Positions 25,366 through 33,126 are shown, counted from the stretch's first letter. The stretch is 64,000 nucleotides of DNA from Janthinobacterium sp. PAMC25594 (GCF_019443505.1 NZ_CP080377.1:5580001-5644000), one strand, 5' to 3'. Notes: generated from the sequence alone by a model not told the origin. Numbers and translations: made by a program.

Positions 25366-26595
25366 TTATGGCTGGAGCGCGGCCAGCGGCGTCGCTTCCA
25401 TCTCGCCGCTCACTTCCTGCAAGCCGCGCGCCAGGCTGGAAATGCTGGGGTTGTCGATGAAGACGCAGCGCTTGCCCGTGCGCTTGCAATAATCCTTCAC
25501 GCGCCAGTAGGCGCTGTGGCTGATGCAGCCCGTCTGGCAAATCACCAGGTCGGCCGCCGCCAGGCTCGAATCGAGCAGGTTGGCGTTGTCTTCCAGGCCG
25601 CCGTCGTGGTGGGCGAACTGCGCGCCGACCCGCTCGATCAGGGCGCGGTAGGTGGCGACATTGCCGCTGCGCCCGCCCACGCACAAGACGCTTTGATCGA
25701 CCAGGCGGATCGGCATTTTCAGCTTGCCGCCCGTCGGCACTTCCAGCTTCGGTGCCGGTGGCGGCACGGCGGCTACCGAGCGTGGCTGGGCCTGCTTTAA
25801 TTCCGCGATTTGCTGGCGCAATTCTTTCTCGCGCTCATCCATTTGCGCCAGGCGTTCGACCAGGCGCGTGCGCGATTCCAGCGCCGGGATGGCGGCCTGC
25901 AATTGCGCCAGCTCAAGGCGCAAGCCATCGATGACGCTGTCCTTGCCGATCGATTCGGCACGCGTGCGCAGCAGCACGGCTTCCTGGCGTTCCAGTTCGC
26001 CCGTTTTTTCCGTCAGCATGGCCTGGCTACGCTGTTGCAGCTTGGCCAGTTCGTGCGTCAGGCGCGCATTTTCTTCCTGCAAGGCCGTAAATTTGCCCAT
26101 GTCGGCGCGCACGCAGGCACCGGCCTGGTGCTGGATCATGTGCAAGTCGCGGCACATCTGTTCTTCCAGCTCGGCGTCGCAGCGCGGGTGCGTGAGGCCG
26201 GCCCAGAAAGCGCCCGACACGTCGCCGTTGGCGACGGCCGTGCGCCACAGTTGCGCTACCTGCTCCGTGGTCTTGGCGCCGCGAAAGCGCAGGATGACGG
26301 GAGCGTAGCGGCGTTCGAGTTCCTTTTGCAGCGCTTCGGACAGGCGGTTGCGCACCCCGCATTCCGTCACGGCGCCTACGTGCACTTCGTAGTCGTCGGC
26401 CAGCACGCGTCCGCCCGTCATCTTGCCCACCAGCTTGCGCAGGTATCCCAATGGCAAACCCACGCCGACCAGCGGGCAATGGCAGGTGTGCGACAGTTCC
26501 CACAGCCGGCGGCGGCGCGAAGCGAGCGCGGCCGTTTCGGCCTCGCCGCTGGAACAATTGCTGATGACGGGCAGGGACTGGTCTTTGTCACACAT
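25366..26595 (-). CDS. DUF2325 protein with Cys/His-rich N-terminus and coiled coil
   Basis: A 409-residue protein. The first about 175 residues are rich in Cys and His (SHTCHCP, TECGVRN, HPRCDAELEEQMC, DLHMIQHQAGACV), a possible metal or cluster site. A coiled coil follows (about 175-285), then a proline-rich linker, and a C-terminal DUF2325 domain (about 310-400) with VGGRSGNVATYRALIERVG and ADLVICQTGCISHSAY. The domain is often found beside iron- or redox-related genes; its function is not established. It is the last gene of an apparent hemP-hypothetical-DUF2325 operon behind a Fur box, so iron control is inferred. Confidence 0.8.
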   Translation of the reverse strand: MCDKDQSLPVISNCSSGEAETAALASRRRRLWELSHTCHCPLVGVGLPLGYLRKLVGKMTGGRVLADDYEVHVGAVTECGVRNRLSEALQKELERRYAPVILRFRGAKTTEQVAQLWRTAVANGDVSGAFWAGLTHPRCDAELEEQMCRDLHMIQHQAGACVRADMGKFTALQEENARLTHELAKLQQRSQAMLTEKTGELERQEAVLLRTRAESIGKDSVIDGLRLELAQLQAAIPALESRTRLVERLAQMDEREKELRQQIAELKQAQPRSVAAVPPPAPKLEVPTGGKLKMPIRLVDQSVLCVGGRSGNVATYRALIERVGAQFAHHDGGLEDNANLLDSSLAAADLVICQTGCISHSAYWRVKDYCKRTGKRCVFIDNPSISSLARGLQEVSGEMEATPLAALQP

Positions 26596-26635
26596 GGCGA
26601 TATCCTGTTGGGCGGTGGGAGGTGTTAAATAGAAA

Positions 26636-26962
26636 TTATTGCGGCAGGGGCGAGGCAGGGCGCCTGGCGCTCAGCAGGCGTACCAGGCGATCGAGCAAGG
26701 TGGGCTTTGGCGGCGCAGGCCGGTGCAGCGCCACCAGGGCGGCCCATTGCTGCGACAGTTGCTGGCAGGTCGCTTGCAGCACGGGACCGAGGCCGGGTGA
26801 GCTGGACAGCACTTGCAGATGGCGTTCGATGACACCGGCCAGTTTCTCGCAGGGACTGCCCGCATGGTAGTGCGACATCAGGTGCAGCACGGCCGACAGC
26901 AGCAATTCAGGCTGCTGGCCTTGCGGGGAAGGAAACATCGGGGAAGGTCGGTCGTTCGCCAT
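26636..26962 (-). CDS. Hypothetical protein between hemP and DUF2325
   Basis: A 108-residue soluble protein with a helical middle (ELLLSAVLHLMSHYHAG and CEKLAGVIERHLQVL) and a basic C-terminus. It has two cysteines and a small cluster of histidines (MSHYH). The start at 26962 is preceded by CAGGAG. It has no recognised domain. Position and direction place it in one operon with hemP and the DUF2325 gene. Confidence 0.6.
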   Translation of the reverse strand: MANDRPSPMFPSPQGQQPELLLSAVLHLMSHYHAGSPCEKLAGVIERHLQVLSSSPGLGPVLQATCQQLSQQWAALVALHRPAPPKPTLLDRLVRLLSARRPASPLPQ

Positions 26963-27048
26963 CAAACACTCCTGTGCGGGTGGTTTGGCTGGCTGCGCGC
27001 ACGGGGCGCGACTGGCTGGCGAGTGTGGTGACTGGCTGCCGTGCTGCT

Positions 27049-27246
27049 TCAGGCAGTCAGGATCAGCTTGTTCAATTGGGTGACGCGCAGGCGATAGATC
27101 TTGCCGCTGTGCTCAATTTCCACTTCGCGACCCTGCTGCAGCAGTGCTTCGCTGGTGATGCGGCGCGCCGGCTGGGCCATGCTGACGGGAGGACGGACGT
27201 GGGCAGTAGCGGCATCCTGGATCAAGGCTGGTTTTGAGCTTTGCAT
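27049..27246 (-). CDS. hemP: Hemin uptake protein HemP
   Basis: A 65-residue protein whose C-terminal half matches the HemP family: RRITSEALLQQGREVEIEHSG, then YRLRVTQLNKLILTA. In Burkholderia and related bacteria HemP is a small protein needed for expression of heme-uptake genes and is strongly induced by iron limitation. A good Fur box lies 23-42 bases upstream of the ATG. No heme receptor gene (hmuR or bhuR) accompanies it in this window. Confidence 0.88.
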   Translation of the reverse strand: MQSSKPALIQDAATAHVRPPVSMAQPARRITSEALLQQGREVEIEHSGKIYRLRVTQLNKLILTA

Positions 27247-27269
27247 GTTGGGCTTTCTTTATCTCAGTT

Positions 27270-27288
27270 GAGAATGATTCGTATTTGC
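27270..27288. promoter_or_regulatory. Fur box between hemP and the FNR-like gene
   Basis: GAGAATGATTCGTATTTGC agrees with the 19-bp Fur consensus at 13 of 19 positions by my count. It lies upstream of hemP on the minus strand. On the plus strand it falls in the spacer of a possible promoter TTGAGA (27268-27273), 17 bp, TATTGT (27291-27296), which would drive the candidate small RNA described next. Confidence 0.7.
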
Positions 27289-27302
27289 ATTATTGTTGAA
27301 TG

Positions 27303-27349
27303 TGGCCCGAAAAGCAAGGCTTATTTATGCCTGATGCAGGCTTTTTTTT
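27303..27349 (+). ncRNA. Candidate Fur-controlled small RNA
   Basis: No plus-strand gene precedes it, yet a terminator-like hairpin GCCTG-ATG-CAGGC (27329-27341) is followed by eight T (27342-27349). A possible promoter with a Fur box in its spacer would start transcription near 27303, giving a transcript of about 47 nt. The arrangement resembles iron-repressed small RNAs in other proteobacteria. The stem is short and no expression is known. Confidence 0.3.
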
Positions 27350-27420
27350 GACTGCCGGGAGGGGAGTGGCGTGTGCGTGGCGCGCGGTGGCGCCAGCGGG
27401 CGGGAGACGGGGCGGACAGC

Positions 27421-27458
27421 AAAAAAGACCCGGCAAGGCGGTGTGCCTTGGCCGGGTC
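27421..27458 (-). terminator. Rho-independent terminator of the FNR-like gene
   Basis: On the minus strand GACCCGGCCAAGGC pairs with GCCTTGCCGGGTC (one bulged base) and is followed by six T. It lies 49 bases after the stop codon of the FNR-like gene. Confidence 0.8.
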
Positions 27459-27506
27459 AAGCCTGTGCCAAGCTTGAAGGAATCGGGAGGCGTGAATCGG
27501 GTGGCG

Positions 27507-28376
27507 TTAAATCGTGGCCAGCAATTGCGCCGAGGCGGTGGCGGCCGCCGTGGTGTCGGCTTTGAGCTTGGCGGCGGCCAGTTGCTTGGCGCGCGAGCGC
27601 GAGGGCGGCAGGCGGCGCAGGGTTTTCAGGGCATCCGGGTCCTTGATGCCGATGGTGCGCTGGTCGACCGAGATCAGGCCGATTTCATTGAAGGCGGACA
27701 GGGTGCGGCTGACCGTTTCCAGGGTCAGGCCCAGGTAGCTGCCGATTTCATGGCGCGTCATGCGCAGGTTGAACAGCTTGCTCGAGTAGCCCATCTGTGC
27801 GAAGCGGTCGGCCAGCGAAACGAGGAAGCGCGCCACGCGGGCTTCGGCGCTGAGGGCGCCCAGCATGCCGATCATGGCTTGCTCGCGCACCAGTTCGCGG
27901 CTCATCACGCCGTACATGACGTTTTCCAGTTCCAGGTGGACTCTGCCCAGCGCCGTCAGCTTCTTGAACGGCAGCAGGATCAGGTCGCAGTCGGACAGGG
28001 CCACCGCTTCCGAGGAGTAATGGCGCGAGTGGATGCCGTCGACGCCCAGCATGTCGCCCTTCATGGGAAAGCTGAGTACCTGCTCATTGCCGAATTCGTC
28101 GATGAGCACGGTTTTCAGGAAGCCCGAATTGACGATGTACAGAGTGTCGAAGGGCTGGCCGATGGTGTGCACGCGCTGGCCCGTCTTGAATTGCACGTGC
28201 TGGAACAGCAGTTCATCGGCGGCGATGGTGCAGGCGCTGGAAATATGCAGCAGGTCGCACACCTCCTTCAGGTTCGACCATAGCCGCCCTTGGCGCTGGC
28301 GCCCCGCTTCCATCGGAGAGGAGGGGGGCAGCGATGGAGTGGCAGCGCGGGTTTCAGGCGTTTGCGTGGACAGCAT
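27507..28376 (-). CDS. FNR-like Crp-family regulator with incomplete Fe-S cysteines
   Basis: A 289-residue Crp/FNR regulator: cyclic-nucleotide-like sensor fold (about 52-165), dimerisation helix, and helix-turn-helix (about 205-245). The recognition helix has LTLETVSRTL, with the E-x-x-S-R triad that reads TTGAT half-sites in FNR. The N-terminal cysteine region aligns as R-L-W-S-N-L-K-E-V-C against C-S-x-C-N-L-x-E-L-C, so two of three N-terminal ligands are missing; C40 and the central C130 remain, plus C49. It may therefore not bind a normal [4Fe-4S] cluster. ATG 28376 is preferred to ATG 28382 because CAGGAG is 6 bases upstream. A perfect FNR box lies upstream of the nearby usp gene. Confidence 0.88.
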   Translation of the reverse strand: MLSTQTPETRAATPSLPPSSPMEAGRQRQGRLWSNLKEVCDLLHISSACTIAADELLFQHVQFKTGQRVHTIGQPFDTLYIVNSGFLKTVLIDEFGNEQVLSFPMKGDMLGVDGIHSRHYSSEAVALSDCDLILLPFKKLTALGRVHLELENVMYGVMSRELVREQAMIGMLGALSAEARVARFLVSLADRFAQMGYSSKLFNLRMTRHEIGSYLGLTLETVSRTLSAFNEIGLISVDQRTIGIKDPDALKTLRRLPPSRSRAKQLAAAKLKADTTAAATASAQLLATI

Positions 28377-28608
28377 GTTCATCTCCTGGTGACAGGTAGT
28401 TCAGAGTTGAATGACGGGGTGCGCAGGGCGGCGGGCGGGCAAGGGCCGGCGGCGCGCGTCCAGGCAGGTAAAGCTCAATTCGCTGAAGACTTGTTGTGTG
28501 ATGAAATAACTTCCCAGCAACTTGATTACTGGTTTCAGTATGCCAACAACCGTATGCAATTAATATCAGCAGTGGCTGAATATGGCAGTAGGAGCTGTGG
28601 CAGTTGAT

Positions 28609-28624
28609 GTAGGATTGTTCCTAC
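28609..28624. promoter_or_regulatory. Inverted repeat GTAGGA-N4-TCCTAC
   Basis: A perfect 6-bp inverted repeat with a 4-nt spacer, similar in form to RcsB/NarL-family operators (TAGGA-N4-TCCTA). It sits between the 3' end of the NarL-type regulator gene and the 5' end of the FNR-like gene. It could be a binding site for that regulator or simply a hairpin; no T-run follows on either strand. Confidence 0.35.
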
Positions 28625-28644
28625 GGCTGGCGCGCGCAGGCAGC

Positions 28645-29289
28645 TCAGGTCTTGAAGGGGGATAGCAGGCGGTGTGCCACGGCGTACTGCACCATTTCCG
28701 ACAGCGAACTCATGCCCATCTTTTGCATGATGCGCGTCTTGTGCGTACTCACGGTTTTCACGCTCAGGTGCAGATTGTTGGCGATTTCCGTGATCGACTT
28801 GCCTGCCACCAGCAGGGAAAAGACTTCGAACTCGCGGTCCGACAGCTGTTTGTGCAGCAAGCTTTCATTCGGCATCATGATGTTGAGCACGAGCTGCTCC
28901 GCCACCTCGGCGCTGATGTAGGGACGGCCCGATGCCACCTTGTGGATGGCGCCCACCAGCTGGGTGCCCGCGCTTTCCTTGGTCAGATAGCCTTGCGCGC
29001 CGGCGCGGATGGCGCGCACCGCATATTGCTCTTCCTCGTGCATGGTGAGGATCAGGATGGCCAGCTTGGGCGCCTCGCTGCGGATTTGCCGGATCAGGTC
29101 GACGCCGCTGCGGCCCGGCATCGACAGGTCGAGCAGCAACAGGTCGAAGCCGCCCTGGCGCACGTGGTTGAGTACCTCAAAGCCATCGATGGCTTCGCCC
29201 ACGATGTCGATGTCCGGCGCGCCGTCAAGGATGCGCTTCAATCCTTCCCGCATGATGGTGTGGTCGTCGGCAATCACAATACGTATCAT
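28645..29289 (-). CDS. NarL/FixJ-type response regulator
   Basis: A 214-residue regulator with a receiver (about 1-120; IADDH acidic pair, phospho-acceptor LLLDLSMPGRSG at about D53, LTKES Lys) and a LuxR-type helix-turn-helix (about 145-205; LSDREFEVFSLLVAGKSITEIA and LSVKTVSTHKTRIMQKM). It has no cognate sensor kinase next to it. The nearby genes (FNR-like regulator, universal stress protein, HemP) suggest a role in responses to redox, oxygen or stress, but this is inferred from neighbourhood only. Confidence 0.93.
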   Translation of the reverse strand: MIRIVIADDHTIMREGLKRILDGAPDIDIVGEAIDGFEVLNHVRQGGFDLLLLDLSMPGRSGVDLIRQIRSEAPKLAILILTMHEEEQYAVRAIRAGAQGYLTKESAGTQLVGAIHKVASGRPYISAEVAEQLVLNIMMPNESLLHKQLSDREFEVFSLLVAGKSITEIANNLHLSVKTVSTHKTRIMQKMGMSSLSEMVQYAVAHRLLSPFKT

Positions 29290-29377
29290 AGGCGCGCAAT
29301 CTGGAGGCGTGTAATTGGTCCTGGCCGTTTCGTGGCGGCCAGGTGTTAAGAAACGAGAAACGTTGTCATTTTAACTG

Positions 29378-29402
29378 AAAAGGCCGCGGTGTTGCCTTTT
29401 TA
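29378..29402 (-). terminator. Terminator of the universal stress protein gene
   Basis: AAAAGGC and GCCTTTTT form a stem around a 9-nt loop; on the minus strand the hairpin ends in TTTT. It lies about 45 bases after the usp stop codon. Confidence 0.55.
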
Positions 29403-29445
29403 CCCGCGATGCGGGACGCGGCGGCCTGCGTGGCCATGTGACCTC

Positions 29446-29913
29446 TTATTTTGATGGGGGTTCTTTGATCAGCCTATGCACGAGCACCGGCAATTTCGAG
29501 TGCGACAGTACTTTGTTGGTCACGCTGCCCAGCAGCAATTGCCCCCAGCCGCTGCGGCCATGCGAGCCCATGAAGATCAGGTCGCAGTGCTGCAATTGCG
29601 CCACTTCCACGATTTTCAGGGCCGGACTGTCGGAAAAGGCCGTCAGGCCCGTCGCTTCCAGGCCCCGCTTGGCGGCCGCGTCGAGGATCGGCTGCCAGTG
29701 GTCGGCGCCCGCCCTGCGCATGGCGATGCGGTACTCTTCTTCGCTGGGATAGCTGGGTGGAATGATTTCGATGTAGACCGGGTACTGGTACTCGGGCGCC
29801 ACGTACACGGCAAGGATATCGGCGTGCATCTGTTCGGCAAAGGCAACGCCGGCACAGGCTGTCAGGTTGGAGACGGTGGAGCCGTCCGTGGCGATCAGAA
29901 TTTTCTTATACAT
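29446..29913 (-). CDS. Universal stress protein (UspA family)
   Basis: A 155-residue single-domain UspA protein: N-terminal KKILIATDGS, and the ATP-binding signature MGSHGRSGWGQLLLGSVTNKVLSHS (G-x2-G-x9-G-S/T) near residues 114-138. AAAGGA precedes the ATG. A perfect FNR box is centred about 88 bases upstream of the start codon, with a possible minus-strand -10 TACAAT (29961-29956) between them and no good -35, so activation by an FNR-type regulator under low oxygen is likely. Several such Usp proteins are part of the Anr/FNR regulon in other bacteria. Confidence 0.93.
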   Translation of the reverse strand: MYKKILIATDGSTVSNLTACAGVAFAEQMHADILAVYVAPEYQYPVYIEIIPPSYPSEEEYRIAMRRAGADHWQPILDAAAKRGLEATGLTAFSDSPALKIVEVAQLQHCDLIFMGSHGRSGWGQLLLGSVTNKVLSHSKLPVLVHRLIKEPPSK

Positions 29914-30380
29914 GGCAGGTCCTTTGGCGGTGACTCAGCGCGTGCAACGCCCCTTATTGTAGGCGCGGCGGCAGCATGGTATTCATGTAAAGACTTGATA
30001 ATTATCAATACTATTGCACCTTCAGTATAGACAACATTGGCAGAAAGATCGTGTTTTAGCCGCAACGATAGCCATGGAGCACTGTTGCGCAGCCGCCCGT
30101 GAGCAGGATTTCTTGTGCGGCGCGTGGTCTTGCACGCACGCCAATGGTAGTATTTCAAAATACAACAGCAGGAACACTTATTTCCTGACGGAAAAGCTCT
30201 TGTGGACCAGCTTTACACCAGGAAGCGCGTTTTGAGATTTACCAACAGGGCGGCGCCCTGCTACACTCGCACCATCGCAGCGGTATTGCCTCAAATCATC
30301 TTAATCGAGAAATTGTGGGTATCAGTCTGTAAAACGCACAGTTCAGGCGGAATTTTGACAAATTATGGAGAAGCAGGGAT
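29914..30380. other. 467-bp intergenic region between usp and cheZ
   Basis: This stretch holds the FNR box (29995-30008), a possible usp -10 (29956-29961), and a small inverted repeat GTATTT-CA-AAATAC at 30150-30163 of unknown role. The cheZ ribosome-binding site AGCAGGGA lies at its right end. TTGACA at 30355-30360 is too close to the cheZ start to serve as a usual -35. I see no convincing small gene or flagellar sigma-28 promoter. Confidence 0.5.
29995..30008. promoter_or_regulatory. Perfect FNR box
   Basis: TTGAT-AATT-ATCAA is an exact match to the FNR consensus. It lies upstream of the minus-strand universal stress gene (start 29913). With the TACAAT at 29961-29956 as -10, the box would be centred near -52, neither of the classic -41 or -61 positions, so the true start site should be mapped. 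Confidence 0.8.
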
Positions 30381-31238
30381 ATGACCAACGCCGCTGATGA
30401 TTTCGATGCATTATTCGATGAAGTATCTGCGCAAAGTGCGGCCGCTCCCAAGCCCGCGCCTGCCGCAGCGCCCGCAGCCGTGATCGCGGACGACGATTTC
30501 GACGCGCTGTTCGACTCCGTGTCGGCCAGCGCCGCCGTGCCGCCAGCGGCAGCGGAAGCGCCAGTCGCCGCCGCGCCGGAAGCGCCACCCGCGGCTGCCG
30601 CGGGCGCGCCGGGCGAAGCGGCCGATCCTGTCGACCAGTCCGACAAGCCGATGTTCGAGCGTCTGGGCGGTATCGTGCGCCTGCTGCACGATTCGCTGCG
30701 CGAACTGGGCTACGACAAGGCGTTGACGGAAGCGTCGTCGCAGATCGTCGACGCGCAGGACCGCCTGGAATATGTCGCCACCCTGACGGAACAGGCCGCC
30801 AACAAGGTCCTCAATACGCTCGACGAAGGCATGCCGGCGCAAGATGTGCTGTCGAAGAAAGCCAAGGACATGGACAGCCGCTGGACGGCGCTGTTCGATG
30901 GCAAGCTGAGCCTGGAAGAGTTCAAGGCCCTGGCCGGCGATTCGCGCCAGTTCGCGCAAGCCGTTGCCGAGGCAACGGAAGCGGAAAAAGCGCGCTTGCT
31001 GGAAATCATGATGGCGCAGGACTTCCAGGACATCACGGGCCAGCTGATCAAAAAAGTGGTCAACATCACCAAGACGGTGGAGCACGAGCTTGCCCAGCTG
31101 CTGCGCGACAACGCGCCGGCCGAAGTGCGCGAAAAACTGGCGCAAAAGCCGGTGCCGCTGATGCAGGGCCCGTCCGTGCCGTCGGTGGCGCTGGACCAGG
31201 ATAATGTAGACGACCTTCTTGCGGATTTGGGATTCTAA
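30381..31238 (+). CDS. cheZ: CheY-P phosphatase CheZ
   Basis: A 285-residue CheZ with the four-helix-bundle domain (about 85-235). The catalytic segment is AQDFQDITGQLIKKV, with the essential Gln corresponding to Q147 of E. coli CheZ. The C-terminus VDDLLADLGF is the CheY-binding peptide. The N-terminus is unusual: a tandem D-D-F-D-A-L-F-D motif at residues 6-13 and 38-45, separated by an Ala/Pro linker. CheZ dephosphorylates CheY-P to reset flagellar rotation. The stop overlaps the cheA start (TAATG), so the two are coupled. No cheY is present in this window. Confidence 0.95.
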   Translation: MTNAADDFDALFDEVSAQSAAAPKPAPAAAPAAVIADDDFDALFDSVSASAAVPPAAAEAPVAAAPEAPPAAAAGAPGEAADPVDQSDKPMFERLGGIVRLLHDSLRELGYDKALTEASSQIVDAQDRLEYVATLTEQAANKVLNTLDEGMPAQDVLSKKAKDMDSRWTALFDGKLSLEEFKALAGDSRQFAQAVAEATEAEKARLLEIMMAQDFQDITGQLIKKVVNITKTVEHELAQLLRDNAPAEVREKLAQKPVPLMQGPSVPSVALDQDNVDDLLADLGF

Positions 31239-33124
31239 TGGACGATATGCTCAAGGATTTCGTCGTTGAGGCGATGGATCTTGCGGTTAATGTTGAAGAG
31301 CACTTATTGCGCCTCGAGCGTGATCCTGACAACAAGGAAACACTGAATGCCGTGTTTCGTTCCTTCCACACCATCAAGGGTGGCGCCGGCTTCATGGGCC
31401 TGCCCGCACTGGTGGCGGCCTGCCATCTGACGGAAAACCTGTTCGACGCCCTGCGCACGGGTGCCGCGCCGGTAACCCCGATCGCCATCGAGGCGGCGCT
31501 GCAAGCGTCCGGTTTCGTCGCCGACCAGCTGACGGAACTGGCCAACGGTGCCGCGCCGGAAAGCTTGCCGGCCATGCCGGAAGAACTGGAACACATCCTG
31601 ACGAACGCCATCGAAGGCAAGGGCATGGACGCACACGCGCCGGCCGCCGCCGTGGTGGCGGAAGTCGCCGTGGTGGTTGCCGAGGTGGTCGTGGCGGCGC
31701 CAGCCGCCGCCGTTTCCACCGCCACCGCCAGCGCCGATGGCCTGGACTGGGAGGGCATGTATAACGCCGTCGTGCCGGCGGGCAGCCAGGTCGCTGCCGC
31801 ACCGGCCTCCGCCGTCGCCGCTGTGCCTGCCGTCGTGGCCGCCGCGCCTGCCACTGCTGCCGCTGCCAAGCCGGCCGCCAAGGCCTGGGATGGCGCGGAA
31901 CGTCGCGATGAGCGCCCGGAAGTGCGTCATGCCGCGCCCGTCAAGGAAGACAGCATCCGCGTCGACGCCGTCAAGCTCGACGCGCTGCTGGAAGTGGCCG
32001 GAGAATCGGTACAGGCCGCCAACCAGGCTGCCGTGCTGCTCGAGCGCTTGCTGCAATTTAAATTCGAAGGCCAGGCCGCCACCCTGATGGCGACCCTGGC
32101 GGAAACCCTGGAGCGCGCGTCGCGTTACTCGACGGAACTGCAGCGGGCCACCCTGGCCACGCGCATGCAGCCCGTGGGCCGCCTGTTCCAGAAATTCCCG
32201 CGCCTGGTGCGCGAGCTGGCCAAAGACCTGGGCAAGGATGTCGAGCTGACCATCGAGGGCGCGGAGACGGAAGTCGACCGCGTGGTGGTCGACAGCCTGT
32301 ACGATCCGCTGGTGCACATGCTGCGCAATTCGCTCGACCATGGCGTCGAATCGCCGGAAGCGCGTATGGCCGCCGGCAAGCCAGCCAAATCGTATATTTC
32401 GCTGAAGGCCTGGCAGGAAGCCAACAGTGTCATGATTGTGTTGCAGGATGATGGCAAGGGCATGGACCCGGCCTTCCTGCGCAGCAAGGCCCAGCAAAAG
32501 GGCTTGATCAGCGAAAACGCGCAATTGAGCAACGACGAATGCTTCCAGCTGGTGTTCCTGCCGGGCTTCTCGACCAAGGAAGTCGCTTCCAGCGTCTCCG
32601 GACGCGGCGTGGGCATGGACGTGGTGAAGACGGCCGTGGAGAAAAACCGCGGCGCCATCCACATCGAGTCGACGCTGGGCAAGGGCACGAAGTTTGCCAT
32701 CCGCCTGCCGATCGAGCTGTCGATCGTGCCGACCATGCTGGTGTCGACCTCGGGCGCCGCGCTGGCGCTGCCGATGGCGGTGGTGCAGCGCGTCGTCGAA
32801 TTGCCGGAAACCTTCATGGAAGTGGGCGGCGCGCCCGTGCTGAAAGACCAGGGCCGTCCATTGCCCGTGCGCTCGCTGGCCGGCGCCCTCGGTTACGAAG
32901 CGTGCAGCGAACGCGTCGGCATTGTTGTCGCCGCGCCACAGCCGTACATTCTCGCCGTGGCAGCCGTCGATGGCACGGCCGATCTGGTGATCAAGCCGAT
33001 GACGGCCATCACCGTGGAAGGCATTACCGGTACTGCCCGCTCGGCCGAAGGCGAGCTGGTGCTGGTCGTGGGCCTATCTTTCCTGATGGATGGTTGCAGG
33101 GGAAGTGTGCGCATGGCTGCATGA
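31238..33124 (+). CDS. cheA: CheA-type chemotaxis histidine kinase lacking a P2 domain
   Basis: A 628-residue CheA: an HPt domain (P1, about 1-105; phospho-His in FHTIKGGAGF), a long Ala/Val/Pro-rich linker (about 130-225) where the CheY-binding P2 domain would be, then dimerisation (P3, about 235-300), kinase (P4; N-box HMLRNSLDHG, G-boxes DDGKGMD and GRGVGMDVVK) and CheW-like P5 (about 490-620). It starts in a TAATG overlap with cheZ. Without P2 the kinase may rely on P1 alone to phosphorylate CheY, or the linker may carry a short degenerate docking site. It likely belongs to the flagellar chemotaxis pathway because CheZ is its partner. Confidence 0.92.
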   Translation: MDDMLKDFVVEAMDLAVNVEEHLLRLERDPDNKETLNAVFRSFHTIKGGAGFMGLPALVAACHLTENLFDALRTGAAPVTPIAIEAALQASGFVADQLTELANGAAPESLPAMPEELEHILTNAIEGKGMDAHAPAAAVVAEVAVVVAEVVVAAPAAAVSTATASADGLDWEGMYNAVVPAGSQVAAAPASAVAAVPAVVAAAPATAAAAKPAAKAWDGAERRDERPEVRHAAPVKEDSIRVDAVKLDALLEVAGESVQAANQAAVLLERLLQFKFEGQAATLMATLAETLERASRYSTELQRATLATRMQPVGRLFQKFPRLVRELAKDLGKDVELTIEGAETEVDRVVVDSLYDPLVHMLRNSLDHGVESPEARMAAGKPAKSYISLKAWQEANSVMIVLQDDGKGMDPAFLRSKAQQKGLISENAQLSNDECFQLVFLPGFSTKEVASSVSGRGVGMDVVKTAVEKNRGAIHIESTLGKGTKFAIRLPIELSIVPTMLVSTSGAALALPMAVVQRVVELPETFMEVGGAPVLKDQGRPLPVRSLAGALGYEACSERVGIVVAAPQPYILAVAAVDGTADLVIKPMTAITVEGITGTARSAEGELVLVVGLSFLMDGCRGSVRMAA

Positions 33125-33126
33125 TT

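Noticed and set aside
30355..30360. TTGACA just before cheZ as a -35 element.
   Set aside because: It is only 20 bases from the start codon, leaving no room for a -10 and transcription start; it is probably coincidental.
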